Shown here piece after piece: positions 21,400 through 34,599 of a DNA stretch of 64,000 nt. The stretch comes from Ampullaceana balthica (lineage: Eukaryota; Mollusca; Gastropoda; Lymnaeidae): NCBI GenBank assembly GCA_944989445.1, contig CALYLW010000043.1, forward strand, positions 825,001 through 889,000, in the 5' to 3' direction. The notes beneath the pieces are model-generated. The model was not told the origin of the DNA, searched no databases, and saw only the letters and a list, made by a program, of their open reading frames with translations. Made by a program: the position numbers and the translations under genes. Every line of letters starts with the position of its first letter. Position 1 is the stretch's first letter.

Positions 21400-22436
21400 A
21401 CAAATAAATAGCAGAGGGAAAATTCCATACAACGAAGTTCTCGTCAGAACAGAACTCTGAAGTATCTACACAAGCCCGATGCAATCCGAACTACGCTGGG
21501 CGGGGCAGGTTCTGCACATGCAATATCACCGCACCCAACGAGGCTCTTCTATGGCGATATTACAGGTGGACAGAGAGCCCACTGAGGTCAAAAGAAGCGA
21601 TACGAGGATATGCTGAAGACCGCTTGGAATGGTTATGTCCTTGGACATGACTCCTGGGGAGGCAGCAGGCAACGACAGAGACTTGGAAATGACTCCTGGG
21701 AAGGCAGCAGGCAACGACAGAGCCTCTTGGCGCTTAACGATACGGAACGGCCCTGCAAGCTGTGAAGCAAACAGACGACAGACTGCTAAGTCCATCTACG
21801 TGCCATTAAACAAGACAAACAATGTCCTGTCTCCTGACACTTCAATGGACGTGACCACATGAGCGTCGATGACATGTCTGTCACCGCCTTGGTTTCCTGT
21901 ACAAACACACCCGGCCGGGTCAGTCTGGAGAATAGACTAATCCATGAGTATGGGACTCTTACACCACACGGGATCAACGTTGTGTTCGCACTGACAAGCT
22001 GATTGATTGGCCACACCCACCCTATCCTTTCCTATATAAGCTCTTACTTTTCTCTCCTTACTTTATCCCTACTGGACTGCTTGGATTTCACCGCAGCTAA
22101 GTGTTTTTTATTATTATTTCGTGTTATTCGTTTCACGTGTGTACTATTTGTCCGTTGAGGAAGGCTCTTTGCCGAAACGTTCGCTGTTGTGTTACGTCTT
22201 GTCAGGCCTACTAATACCCTGTTTTTTTATATTATAAATTTACCTAAGTCCAAAAGACATGCCAGGAAAGATCGTGCTGGTGACATCACGACAATCTCTT
22301 GTCCAATCTGTAGACAATACTTTTCGGGCAAGATTTGGTCTCAACAATGGACACACTAAGCTGCCACAGCACATCGATAGTATGATGTGAATAAACTCGT
22401 CGATCACGATGGACCAACAACAACAACACTAAAGTT
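21400..22436 (+). pseudogene. LINE C-terminal remnant, split by Penelope insertion
   Basis: At 21480-21520 a frame reads SELRWAGQVLHMQYHR, matching the LRWAGHVxRM motif after the RT domain of many LINEs. At 21720-21790 it continues SWRLTIRNGPASCEANRRQ. After a break it resumes at about 22255 with RHARKDRAGDI and a C-x2-C finger (ISCPICRQYFSGKIW), the usual C-terminal zinc finger of these ORF2 proteins, ending near the (CAA)n at 22420. The gap of about 21800-22250 is a Penelope-like fragment. A 43-bp segment (GACTCCTGGGGAGGCAGCAG) is tandemly duplicated at 21648-21725. Frames are shifted; dead copy. Confidence 0.6.
21800..22250 (+). mobile_element. Penelope-like element 3' fragment
   Basis: One frame reads FNGRDHMSVDDMSVTALVS and LENRLIHEYGTLTPHGIN. 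This is the pattern at the C-terminus of the GIY-YIG endonuclease of Penelope-like elements (DMSV... then R...I..L.TL.P.GIN). Downstream non-coding DNA (22070-22230) is repeated at 58110-58292, marking it as the element's 3' region. It contains GAAGGCTCTTTGCCGAAACG, a hammerhead-ribozyme-like core known to occur in Penelope-like terminal regions. It is 5'-truncated and inserted into a LINE tail. Confidence 0.6.
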
Positions 22437-22439
22437 TAT

Positions 22440-23385
22440 ACATGCCTTATTGTTTGTCGAAGGGGCATACTAAATGTCTTCTTACATTTCTCTCGATCCA
22501 TAGCTCTCTGTCCAACTCTCTCTCTCTCATTCTCTCTCTCCGTTCTCTGTCCATCCCTCCTGTCTATTACTATCTGTCGATCCATCTCTGTCCCTCCTCT
22601 GCAGCTCATTCACTCATTATCAATCAAGTTCGCACGTCTCATCTCCATCCTGTATGACAAGTGCCTCCTCAAATTTAACGTCCACACCCCCTCCAACCCG
22701 CTTTGTCTATACAGCACCGTTAAATTAAATTTTGTAATAAGTTAATCCCTGGTATATCATGTCAAGATGATTGCTTTACCTTTTATTTTTTCTCGACAAT
22801 TGTTTTAACTAGCAGTAATTTAATTATGCCTTGATAAATTCTAATTAGTATCACGTTTCAATAAACGTCTCTTCTTGTCTGTAAATTTGCACGTGGGAAA
22901 ATTTTTAAAAAAAATATTTAAAACAATATTTTTTTTTCCTTCTTCCCGCTGTAGATATTGTCTTGAAATTTTGAATACGTAAGTATTTCAGTTGACAATA
23001 GTTGAACATGAAAAATATAACTACTTTAAATAATAATAATTTTTTTTAATTGTGTTTGGGTGTTTCTTTAAAAATAAAAAATACATTATCATTTCGAGTG
23101 ATTTCAAGCTGCCCTCCCCTTCCATAACTTACATCTATAACTTTTTTTTTCCTTTTGAATAAATTATTTTAATTTGAACATTTTTGTATAAATCCCTCCG
23201 TTGCTAGTAATGCACTTTGGCCAAAAGAAGGCTCTGGTAACACGCTAGTAACCAACACACTGTCCCCTTTCCCTCACTGGACTGACAATGAAGTCATGAG
23301 TGTTAAGTGGCAGACTTAAGCTCTTATTATAAAGCTTTCCATTGTGGTAGCCTACATATTCCAAGTCACGTAATAGAGCCACAAC
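22440..23385. other. no gene recognised; CT-rich stretch
   Basis: A pyrimidine-rich tract (TCTCTCTC, 22515-22570), then AT-rich DNA with poly-T runs. Nothing coding seen. Confidence 0.45.
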
Positions 23386-23389
23386 CAAT

Positions 23390-23910
23390 CCTTGTTGTTT
23401 TCTATGTCTGATCAATTAACGAATCCTTGTTTTCTATATCTGATCAATTAACGAATCCTTGTTTTCTATATCTCATCAATTAACGAATCCTTGTTTTCTA
23501 TATCTCATCAATTAACGAATCCTTGTTTTCTATATCTCATCAATTAACGAATCCTTGTTTTCTATATCTCATCAATTAACGAATCCTTGTATTCTATATC
23601 TCATTAATTAACCAATCCTTGTTTTCTTTATATGATCAATTAACGAATCCTCGTTTTCTTTATATGATCAATTAACGAATCCTTGTTTTCTATATCTGAT
23701 CAATTAACGAATCCTTGTTTTCTATATCTCATCAATTAACGAATCCTTGTTTTCTATATCTCATCCATTAACGAATCCTTGTTTTCTATATCTCATCAAT
23801 TAACCAATCCTTGTTTTCTTTATATGATCAATTAACGAATCCTTGTTTTCTATATCTGATCAATTAACGAATCCTTGTTTTCTACATCTGATCAATTAAC
23901 GAATCCTTGT
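23390..23910 (+). repeat. 32-bp minisatellite
   Basis: About 16 head-to-tail units of AATTAACGAATCCTTGTTTT plus CTATATCTGATC, spacing exactly 32 bp, with GATC/CATC and TATATC/TTTATA variants. Units are directly adjacent with no unique spacers, so this is not a CRISPR array. Confidence 0.95.
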
Positions 23911-26900
23911 CAACACAGTCTCACTTAATCCGTCAAAGTTCCTCTATCTCTCACAACGCAATTGACATCACACGGCTGGCTCGCTCCCTACTGACCAAAG
24001 ACACTATGTTCCTATTCGTCGTCTCTAACTAACAGGGTAGCCACCCCATGCCCTGGTCACTCAAGTCCAGAAATACAGAGAACACATTTCACTCTGACAC
24101 ATGACAGCACTGATACTCATACCTTTGACACCTTCTTTCTGGGATGTGTCAACAATGGTTTTAATTCAAATCGCCCTCAGGCCCCAGTCTACTTAATATG
24201 GCTTTGGGACACCAGACTCTCCATGTTTAGTCTAAATAAAGCCACAACCATAATATACATAACTTGAAATTTCGGGGTAAACAGTGATGTAACGAAAGTT
24301 TATCAGACTTCGTCAAAATAGAGGAAACCTCTCTGCAATTAACAATTATAATCAAATCATATTTGTTTCTTTTATGGCATATTCTAAAAATCCAAAACAA
24401 ATTTCCAAACTCCTCGCGAAACCAATTTGATTTATTAATGAAAGCGAAATAATAAAAATATGTGCCCATTTACTAGATATCATCCAGCTCATTTCTAATG
24501 TAATTTATAATCTGTCAGAAAATGTTGGGAGATTTCTTGTTTAAGTACAGTATATATAAATATTGAGAGACAGGAGGTGAGAGAGAGACAGACAGAGAGA
24601 GAGAGAGAGAGGGGGGGGAGGAAGGAGGAAGTCAGAGGGACGAAGGAGTGAAAGACGCTAGGTCATTGCGACCAGTTTTAGGTTCGTGTTGACATTTGAA
24701 AATTGTTGGATAGAAATGTCATGGTCAAAGACATGACTTTATAAGGGTGAGGGGAGACATATTTTTGTTGATTTATTTACCACACACGTATCTCTCCCGA
24801 AAGTGAGGTCCACATTTTCAATAGGCTTACAGTAATCTGGTTCCTAGACCTAAATAAATCAAACATGTAAAGAAAATTTATATACAATATTAATTTTGTT
24901 GTGGTAAACTCCTCCCTCACCCTGCCCCAGCCAAAATAAATAAAATAAAGTTAAATTTGAAATAGCAGTGAGAGCTAGTAAACTTTTATGTAGCTCAATT
25001 GGCAAGGGAATCCCATATTTTTTGGGATAACTAGTGATAATAAGAATTTCCCATAATTCTGTAAAAACAAGTCTCATTTTAGAATTTACAAAAAAACGTA
25101 TTCAGAAAATAAAGTCTTCATCTGAGACCAATAAAACTCAGAAGCCTTACAAAACGAAAAAAAAATGTATAAGGAAATGGCAAAAAATAATTGTAATGCC
25201 CCGATCCTGTGTAGAACAACATACACACAAAAGAAGATTTAAAAAATGAACGACGCTGATATGTTAGGGAAGCATAATACTTTGTCCCATGAAAACCTTG
25301 AGACACAGCACTCAGAAAATAAGGGCCACGTTTTATCATCGATTCTGATATAATATTTTCACATAAAAACTAAGGGGTTTGGAATGAAGAAGCAAAACAA
25401 ACAGCGCTACAAAAATTCGTTTAAAGTTCCATTAGGAAGGATGGAGATGCAGGGCTTGTGTATATAGGATTTATTTTTATTGGAAATTTACTTCTGAATC
25501 TTGTTCTAGGAATTCTGATGCCCATTATGTTATTTTTTAGATGGCCATATTTTTTTTTATTAAACATTCATCAGTATTGAAAGTATTTTTGTATATATAA
25601 AATTTAAGTCAATAATAAAATTGATAAATATCTTATGTACAGAAAATATGGTTTTATTATTTTTTTTAAATTAAATCCTTACACCAACATGAAATTATGG
25701 GACTACCAAGTTATGCTACATTACAGGTGAGCATACTGTGAAACATTATGATCCACTTATCCTGGAAACGTCTGCACCTCTTTTGTCCAGCTCTTTACAC
25801 GCCATCACAGCAACCATAGCTGTAGGCGAATCACTTCTCTATTTTATTTTAGACCGGAAAGATAACGAGGGAAATATTTGTGATGGAATAAGACAGTTTT
25901 TTAAAAGTGTTATGAATCAATAATTAATATTCCTTGACAAACAGCCCGAAGGTTGAGTTTTCATTGAGTTATTGGAGAATACACGATTCCCAGATTCCGT
26001 GCTGCTGCTAAGCGACCAGGCTTTCACGGTGCGTCTTTCAAATCAAGTGAGGTGGAAATTAAATATGCTTTATTTCAGTGTAATTCAATTGAGCTGTAAA
26101 GTTTTCTAACACAGCTTTTCACGTTTATTAAATTTTTAAATATATGATTCTGGTGAGAGATTTTAAAAGGTCAACACTTTTAAAATACACGTACTTTTTA
26201 AATATACTTGTGTTTATTTCAAAAATCTACATTAATTTTTGACAAAATCTTTGTCGTATGTGACACAATATCCATTTATTTTTAAAGTATGTTCAAATGT
26301 TAGACGTTCAAACCACAATCCGAGAGGAAATAAGTATTAGCGAGTATTTTTTTCAAATCTAAATTTAGCCGGATGTCCACGTTCCGCTATTGACATTGTC
26401 CCAAACAAAACTTGTTACGAGACGAGAGCAGGGGCGTATCTCACGAGCTCCTTTAGTGTCGAGTCCAATTTAAGCTACACACGTGTACGACTTATGTAAT
26501 GGGGGTAAAGGGGAACGAGAATTCCAGGGCTGAAAGTGTTGGGGGGGGGCGTTTAATGCAACGATTGGCCTAATACTGAGAGCTTGAGAAGTTTATCAGT
26601 TGTGACCTCAACTTTTAGATAAAGAATTACCATTTTTTTTCATTTATCAACATTCAAAGCTAATAAAAGGCAAGACAATACATGAACAATAGATAATTCT
26701 TCAATAAATAAAAGGCATCTGTAATGTAAAAGATAAGAAATATCTCTCGTTATATCACGAATTTTGGTATGGAGGCTTCATACCATACCGTCTCGTGTGA
26801 AATGCCATAAAGCTACCAAAGTAAAATACGTCTCTACTATGCAGAATAAAAGACGCGAGCAGGATCATGTTCTTTGAGCTACTGACATATAAGTCCAACG

Positions 26901-27070
26901 GTACAATGTAACCCCTTCTTTAGAAGAAAAAAAGATGTGTATAGTTTTCAAAACGCAGACTGGAGCTTCCGTGGTTAGGAAGACAAAAACATGTTTCAGA
27001 AAATCGTTGAATTCTGTTCTTTAAACATAATTGTTAGAGAAAAATGACTTAATGCATTACAAGCGTCTGG
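23911..27070. other. no gene recognised
   Basis: AT-rich intergenic DNA with a GA-rich microsatellite at 24570-24630. ORFs of 61-80 codons (for example 24227-24469 minus, 25738-25923 plus) lack recognisable motifs. Confidence 0.45.
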
Positions 27071-27086
27071 TTGATTTAATGTAGGC

Positions 27087-27087
<1 letters not shown>

Positions 27088-27163
<76 letters not shown>

Positions 27164-27172
27164 ATATATATG
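27088..27172. repeat. AT dinucleotide microsatellite
   Basis: (AT)n, one TTTATATATAA interruption near the end. Confidence 0.95.
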
Positions 27173-27179
27173 TGAAGGC

Positions 27180-29828
27180 ACATTTAAAAGATAATTATTT
27201 GTTATATTTTTAAAAAATATGTTTCGATTTTTAAAAAATAGTTTTTAAAGAATGGGAATAGAATAATTTTAAAACTCAAATGTCAAGTCGCTAATATTAT
27301 AAATATGCACTGAAGATTAAATATTAAATAATCCTGAATAATCGGTTGCTTTATGACTATTATTGCATAGACTCTAGAGACATTAGCAAGTGACGTCAAA
27401 ATGACTCTACTGGGAAAGCCTTAAATACATGAATACTTCAGTTATTTATAAATGCTTGAAATTCCTCTCTGGGATCAAGTTAATTGGTTTAGAGTTTAGA
27501 GTTTACCTAATTAATTTTTTAAAGCTAAATTTGTAACGGACCATTACTCGTGTTATATATTGATGTTTTTTTTTAAATTTGTAATATCTTTAACAGGGCA
27601 CCTTTTTTGGCATATAAATATTTTCTACACCATTTGTCTCCCCTATCTAATTATTTGTTAATACTTTTTGAACTTTCTGTTTCCCGTTGACGATACCGGA
27701 AGTTTCCTTTTGTATCCTAGCAACTATTGTTTAATGTTAGTAGCTGTCTGGACGTGCTGATTGAATAGCTCTGGGGGCTATCTTTATTCAGTTCCTTGAG
27801 TATTTTGAAAACCTCACTGGCTTAACGAGCACTTTCATGAAAAACATTATTTGAAATTTCTCATCGGTTTGATCATTATTTTAAAAAAATTAATTGATTC
27901 CAAATCTGAATGAGAAATAGTTCCGACCGCCGTGCCAAGATCTGGAAGTTGTGACTTCTTCAAGTTTAAATATTTTTAAGGTATTGTATGTACACATGTA
28001 TGGCTCATCGAATGATCTAGTGATTTCTTACGATAAGATCAGATTATTATAGCTTTTTTTCTAAGTTAACAAACACCACGTTTCTAAGTGTATCAAATTA
28101 AAGAGAACTCAACAAAAAAAAATATTTTTTTAAAAATGATATCATAAATAGCCAAATGCTTCTATTTTACTTACAGATGAATGTTTTCCACAATTGATTT
28201 TTAAAAACTTTGTCGTATAAAATTTAACCAAAAATAAAATTAGTCTTAAAAGTTTTATTAGCTATGCGAACATGTTTGAACACAGGATGAAACAATGTAA
28301 GGTAATGCATATTACAAAAGACATTTTAGCTGTTGCAATTCTCCGGATTTTGCTTTTTCAATAGTCTCGCTATGTCTAATCCCGTTATCACGCCCATTTT
28401 CTTTTATTACCAAAAATGAATAGATAGCTCCATTAAGAAACACATCCTTGTCACTATTTTCTTTCGAGCCAAATTTTCAATATCATCTTTTTTGAACCCA
28501 CATCAATTCTTTAATGTTTTCAATGGAAGCCTATTGTAAGACCATAAAGAATCATCAGCGTTGCCCTGACGACTTCTGTCCCAATCTCTTCTTTTTAATA
28601 CACGACACCAGACCTTTTTTGTCAGCCAGCGACTAATGATCGCCTCTGGTCACTTCCCTACGCTCTGAATCGTTCTGAAATACGTCCCTAGTATTAACGT
28701 TACCTTCCCTCGTTGTGTTTACATTGACAGCCACCAGACACCTCCCCAGAGGCCGCACTGTGTGTCAATTAGAAAATGGATTTCATAAAAGCAAAAACGA
28801 AGATTGCTGGTTCTCACACCTATATTACCAACCCCATCCAGTGGCGTACAGAAGGTAGGCACCAGTCTGAGCTGTCACGACTCTATTACCAACCCCATCC
28901 AGTGGCGTACAGAAGATACGCACCAGTATAAGCTGTCACAACACATCAAGTAAAAACGCTTGACAGTTGGCTGAAAATGTAAAGAAGAATATTCCAAAAT
29001 GTGGGAGACTGCTCCCCACCCTCTTCTTCGACCACGCTGTCCGTCATAACATGCTCTCTTTAAACAATTGCTTTTTTTGGTTGGGGGGGGGGAGGGTTTC
29101 AAAGCAAACAAATCTCTATTTTTCATTCATTCACAGAGGTTAATTAAAGCACAAATATTTTAGAGACCGGTTTTTCTTTTAAGTGATAGGATCTCCATAG
29201 GTCTACAAAGAGTGAAGTTTCACAAGAGTACACTTTAATTAAGGCCCATGGGTATGCTACGGTTCGCCTGCTGTCAAGATATTGGGATTGAGATAGGAGT
29301 GAGTGTAGATACAATAATCAAACTAAAACTACGTCGTTAGGAATCAAAGCACTGTGTGTAAAATTAGTGTTGCTATTGAGTGTACATCTCCAGTGCATAA
29401 AGTTTATAAGGTACCATCAGCAGGATAAATTGAAGTATGGTGCAAACTGGACTGGAGCAGACAGGCAGACAACGTAGAAGAAGATTGCCGGCTAACTGTC
29501 TAAGAGTGAATACAAACACGATTTGGGGAAATAGATTTTCTGAGCTTGGCTGTAAACAGACGTTTCTCTTAGCGGGAAAAAAAGGACAGATTGCGCTTGT
29601 GGTTGGTTAGTCCGTGGTGACCATTGGCTAGTTAGTCTGAAGTGGCCATTTCATGTAGACTTTACAGAAATTATGTTTTTTCAATTTTAGTAGTAAATGG
29701 GAGTAGATCTGAGTGACAACGAATCGGCAGTAGGTGCAGAGACATCAATCAATACCCCCAAGACACACACTTTCGTCTTACACTACATTTCAAAATATGG
29801 TCGTGATCCAGTTTCGAGAGTAATTACA
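27180..29828. other. no gene recognised; one 61-bp tandem duplication
   Basis: AT-rich. At 28823-28943 a 61-bp unit beginning TATTACCAACCCCATCCAGT occurs twice in tandem with about seven differences. No coding motif seen. Confidence 0.45.
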
Positions 29829-29833
29829 CATGA

Positions 29834-30108
29834 GGCCGTCCATAAAGTACGTCACGCTCCAGATTGGGGGAGGGGGTGTAAGAAAGTGTGACAGTTTGTG
29901 AAGGGGGGAGGTTGTGTCCGGCCATGTGTGGTGTCACGGTGTTTTTTATAAAATTTTAATTATTTGTTAATAAAAAAAATAATTTTTGTTTGAAAGTGTG
30001 ACGTACTTTAGGGGGGGGGGTTCCGAGATTTGTGACAGTTTGTGACAGGTTGGAGGGGCGGGGTTAAAAATGGTCAAAAATAGCGTGACGTACTTTACGG
30101 ACGGCACC
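29834..30108. mobile_element. MITE, GGCCGTCCATAAA family, copy 1
   Basis: The ends GGCCGTCCATAAAGTACGTC and GACGTACTTTACGGACGGCA are inverted repeats. The interior is G-rich near both ends. The flanks share CATGA (29829-29833 and 30109-30113), a possible 5-bp target duplication. Related copies at 43594 and 46718 have GACGTCATTTATGGACGGCC ends. No ORF. The superfamily is not determined. Confidence 0.65.
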
Positions 30109-30113
30109 CATGA

Positions 30114-30535
30114 TTATTTGAATAAAATTGCTCTCGATTAAAAAATTATATTCGTAGATAATGGTTCATATCTGCTCTGTGTTTACCGCACGCAGTTTTA
30201 CTGTTAGTTTCTTAAGTCGTAATCTCCTACAGAAGATTCGCGTCGTCTTTATCTCGGCCTGGACAGGCTACATTTATTTCTATTTTATCTTAAGTTTTTG
30301 TTTCCCGGTGAAGATAATTGAAAAGTCACATGGCTTCAAAACACACGGTTTTGGTTAAAATCATTTGAATGAAATGTTTAATTTAAATTTCTAGTCCCCA
30401 ACACGAGAAAAATACCTATTACAAATATATAGTTATTGTCAGTAACACAAGAACCTCGCATTTTAATTTAGTACTGAATCGATGTTCTGCCGTGCCAAAA
30501 ATGAATGAGTTAACATATCAATCACAACCATGAAA
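30114..30535. other. no gene recognised
   Basis: Short AT-rich spacer; a 65-codon ORF at 30161-30358 has no known motif. Confidence 0.4.
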
Positions 30536-30539
30536 TTTT

Positions 30540-31060
30540 CAGTCTATACCAGGAAATTAAAAAAGGCAAACTGCACTGGGTAGGACACTTACAAAGAATG
30601 ACTAACTACAGAGGAGCAAAGAGGGTTCTTTATAGCGAAGTCAAAAGTGATCTCTCCTCACAAGCTGAGGGGCGTGGGATCTAGCCCACGTTAAAGCCAC
30701 AATAAAAATGTTGATGATTGACTATTGCTAAAAAGTCCTCAGCTGAACTGGAGGGAAGATGGGCGCCGCCAAGGTCTACCAAGCCCCGAGAAAGTTCTAA
30801 TGGAAACATTAGAACCCCCTACGACCGCGAGATTATGGGGGACACACACAAAAAGGGGATACCACCAAAACCTCAGAAGAAAACGGCTCAAGGGAAGACC
30901 TAGGCTTAGGTGGATAGATGCTGTAGAGAAAGATCTAAAGCAACTGGGCATCTATTGTTGGAGGAGAAAGGCATGGGTAGAAGGAAGTTGTCAGGCAGGC
31001 CACGGCCCTATATGGGCTGTAGCGCCACAGTAATGGGGTGGAAGATATCAACAAAGATTA
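30540..31060 (+). pseudogene. LINE ORF2 C-terminal remnant
   Basis: At 30540-30640 a frame reads LYQEIKKGKLHWVGHLQRM, the (L/W)xWxGHxxRM motif downstream of RT. At about 30890-30970 another reads KGRPRLRWIDAVEKDLKQLG then WRRKAWVEG, the usual GRPRxRWxDxVxxDLxxLG tail of RTE/CR1-type LINEs. The two halves are out of frame and separated by about 230 bp of altered sequence. Dead fragment. Confidence 0.65.
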
Positions 31061-31715
31061 ATTCGGCCAAATCATCATTGCTTCCTTAAACAAAACAACG
31101 TATACACAAATATTTCATATAAAGATGACACATTGTTAAGTCGTTCTTTGTTCATTATAAAAAATTCTCACTTGATGCAAAAAAAGTATAATTGTTTTTT
31201 TTTAAAGGAGACCACTAACCAACGTTTCGGTCAAAAAGCTTTCAACGTTAATTAACACTCTGTCAGAAAAACTTAATATGCAGATGAAAGAAGTGGCCAC
31301 AATATTGAACTACGGAAGTGCCCAGAGAGATCAAGAAATTAGCCATGAGGTTAACACAAGAAACGATGTTAAATAACGAGAGTATTATTTATTATTATTT
31401 AAATTAGACGACAAATTATAATAGACAACGTTGTATTGCTCATTTGAATTCATGTTATTGTTTGTGGGTACAATAACAACACCAAAGACAATACGTAGAT
31501 GACTGGGTTAAAACCAGGACTTTGTTTCATACCATTCTTAATGGTCCCAGACAACAATGCATTCAAAGTAAACAGTCTATGTGCTCACGCTCGTGCTCAG
31601 GGCAGATTAAAAGAATACAATCATATCTTTTAAAACTCTTCCACCACTACAGACTTATGATGTTCTTTGTTGTTTTTCAACAACTTTTTTTATAGATTAT
31701 TTTTATTTAGACCAT
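31061..31715. other. no gene recognised
   Basis: AT-rich sequence up to the satellite array; nothing identifiable. Confidence 0.4.
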
Positions 31716-34006
31716 TTAACTCACAATACACTGACATTAGTAATGGTCACTCTACCCTGTCATATATTATAAACTATCAATACACTGACATTAGTATGGT
31801 CAAGCTACCCTGTTATACATTATAAACTCACAATACACTGACATTAGTAATGGTCACTCTACCCTGTCATATATTATAAACTATCAATACACTGACATTA
31901 GTATGGTCACTCTAACCTGTCATATAGTATAAACTATCAATACACTGTCATTAGTATGGTCAAGCTACCCTGTCATACATTATAAACTCACAATACACTG
32001 ACATTAGTATGGTTACTCTAACCTGTCATATATTATAAACTATCAATACACTGACATTAGTATGGTCACTCTAACCTGTCATATATTATAAACTATCAAT
32101 ACACTGACATTAGTATGGTCACTCTACCTTGTCATATATTATAAACTAACAATACACTGACATTAGTATGGTCACTCTAACCTGTCATATATTATAAACT
32201 AACAATACACTGACATTAGTATGGTCACTCTACCCTGTCATATAGTATAAACTATCAATACACTGACATTAGTATGGTCAAGCTACCCTGTTATACATTA
32301 TAAACTCACAATACACTGACATTAGTATGGTCACTCTACCCTGTCATATATTATAAACTATCAATACACTGACATTAGTATGGTCAAGCTACCCTGTTAT
32401 ACATTATAAACTCACAATACACTGACATTAGTAATGGTCACTCTACCCTGTCATATATTATAAACTATCAATACACTGACATTAGTATGGTCACTCTAAC
32501 CTGTCATATAGTATAAACTATCAATACACTGACATTAGTATGGTCAAGCTACCCTGTCATACATTATAAACTCACAATACACTGACATTAGTATGGTTAC
32601 TCTAACCTGTCATATATTATAAACTATCAATACACTGACATTAGTATGGTCACTCTAACCTGTCATATATTATAAACTATCAATACACTGACATTAGTAT
32701 GGTCACTCTACCCTGTCATATATTATAAACTAACAATACACTGACATTAGTATGGTCACTCTAACCTGTCATATATTATAAACTAACAATACACTGACAT
32801 TAGTATGGTCACTCTACCCTGTCATATAGTATAAACTATCAATACACTGACATTAGTATGGTCAAGCTACCCTGTTATACATTATAAACTCACAATACAC
32901 TGACATTAGTATGGTCACTCTACCCTGTCATATATTATAAACTATCAATACACTGACATTAGTATGGTCAAGCTACCCTGTTATACATTATAAACTCACA
33001 ATACACTGACATTAGTAATGGTCACTCTACCCTGTCATATATTATAAACTATCAATACACTGACATTAGTATGGTCACTCTAACCTGTCATATAGTATAA
33101 ACTATCAATACACTGACATTAGTATGGTCAAGCTACCCTGTCATACATTATAAACTCACAATACACTGACATTAGTATGGTTACTCTAACCTGTCATATA
33201 TTATAAACTATCAATACACTGACATTAGTATGGTTACTCTAACCTGTCATATATTATAAACTATCAATACACTGACATTAGTATGGTCACTCTACCCTGT
33301 CATATATTATAAACTAACAATACACTGACATTAGTATGGTCACTCTAACCTGTCATATATTATAAACTAACAATACACTGACATTAGTATGGTCACTCTA
33401 CCCTGTCATATAGTATAAACTATCAATACACTGACATTAGTATGGTCAAGCTACCCTGTTATACATTATAAACTCACAATACACTGACATTAGTATGGTC
33501 ACTCTACCCTGTCATATATTATAAACTATCAATACACTGACATTAGTATGGTCAAGCTACCCTGTTATACATTATAAACTCACAATACACTGACATTAGT
33601 ATGGTCACTCTACCCTGTCATATATTATAAACTATCAATACACTGACATTAGTATGGTCACTCTACCCTGTCATATATTATAAACTATCAATACACTGAC
33701 ATTAGTATGGTCACTCTACCCTGTCATATATTATAAACTATCAATACACTGACATTAGTATGGTCACTCTACCCTGTCATATATTATAAACTATCAATAC
33801 ACTGACATTAGTATGGTCAAGCTACCCTGTCATATATTATAAACTCACAATACACTGACATTAGTATGGTCACTCTACCTGTCATATATTATAAACTATC
33901 AATACACTGACATTAGTATGGTCACTCTACCCTGTCATATATTATAAACTAACAATACACTGACATTAGTATGGTCACGCTTCCCTGTGATACATTATAA
34001 ACTCAA
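31716..34006 (+). repeat. 53-bp satellite with 584-bp higher-order repeat
   Basis: About 43 tandem monomers of 53 bp (core AATACACTGACATTAGTATG). Variants are defined by CACTCTA/CAAGCTA, CCCTG/AACCTG, ATATATT/ATACATT and the ending CTATC/CTCAC/CTAAC. A monomer with an extra A (TTAGTAATGG) recurs at 31843, 32427 and 33011, exactly 584 bp apart (11 monomers plus 1). The variant order in between is the same in each block. The pattern fades after about 33590 into near-identical CCCTG monomers. No coding. Confidence 0.95.
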
Positions 34007-34374
34007 TAATGGAATGTTATGAGCACTGTTAAAGTTATTTCATACCAAGCTTTCAAAGTTCATCCAGAATTCATCACGGAAAAGTACGATAACAGCACAA
34101 GTCTCCTAGACTTATTATTTATCCCCTCCCCTTCCCCCCTGTTAAAATATTTTTTTTATAATTGTCTTGCTTTTACCACGTGAATTTGCTTTTTTAAAAA
34201 TCATATTGTAAGAAAAGAAGAAAACAAAATTGCCCTTTTTAATGAGAGTTAGTTTCAAACCATTGTTTGAGTCTCTGGTGGAGTCTGGTAGACGGCTGCG
34301 AGAAGGAGATACTCTGCATTGTGGTCGGTCTATGTTCTAAATGACGGTCTAAGGTCTGAACTGCAGAGTCTGAT

Positions 34375-34564
34375 CAGTGGCGTAGCTAGGGGATGGGTTC
34401 CAAATTCTAAATTATTCCAGGGCCTACAAGTGGGGGCCCCCAAAGGAGTGTCAGAATTTTTTTACATTAAATATTATTCCACCACCCTGTATGCAGGGCC
34501 ACCAAAGAGGCCAAGCCCCCCCCCCGATCGCCCAAATCTCTACAAATCCTTAGCTACGCCACTG
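34375..34564. mobile_element. hAT MITE, CAGTGGCGTAGCTAGG family
   Basis: 190 bp. The left end CAGTGGCGTAGCTAGGGGA and right end TTAGCTACGCCACTG are inverted repeats. The flanks AGTCTGAT (34367-34374) and GGTCTGAT (34565-34572) match at seven of eight bases. The G-rich and C-rich interior halves are roughly complementary. Confidence 0.8.
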
Positions 34565-34599
34565 GGTCTGATACTTCAAAATGATTGTGACGACTAGAA

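Noticed and set aside
23390..23910. CRISPR-like array of 32-bp repeats
   Set aside because: Units abut directly with no unique spacers, and the genome is eukaryotic.
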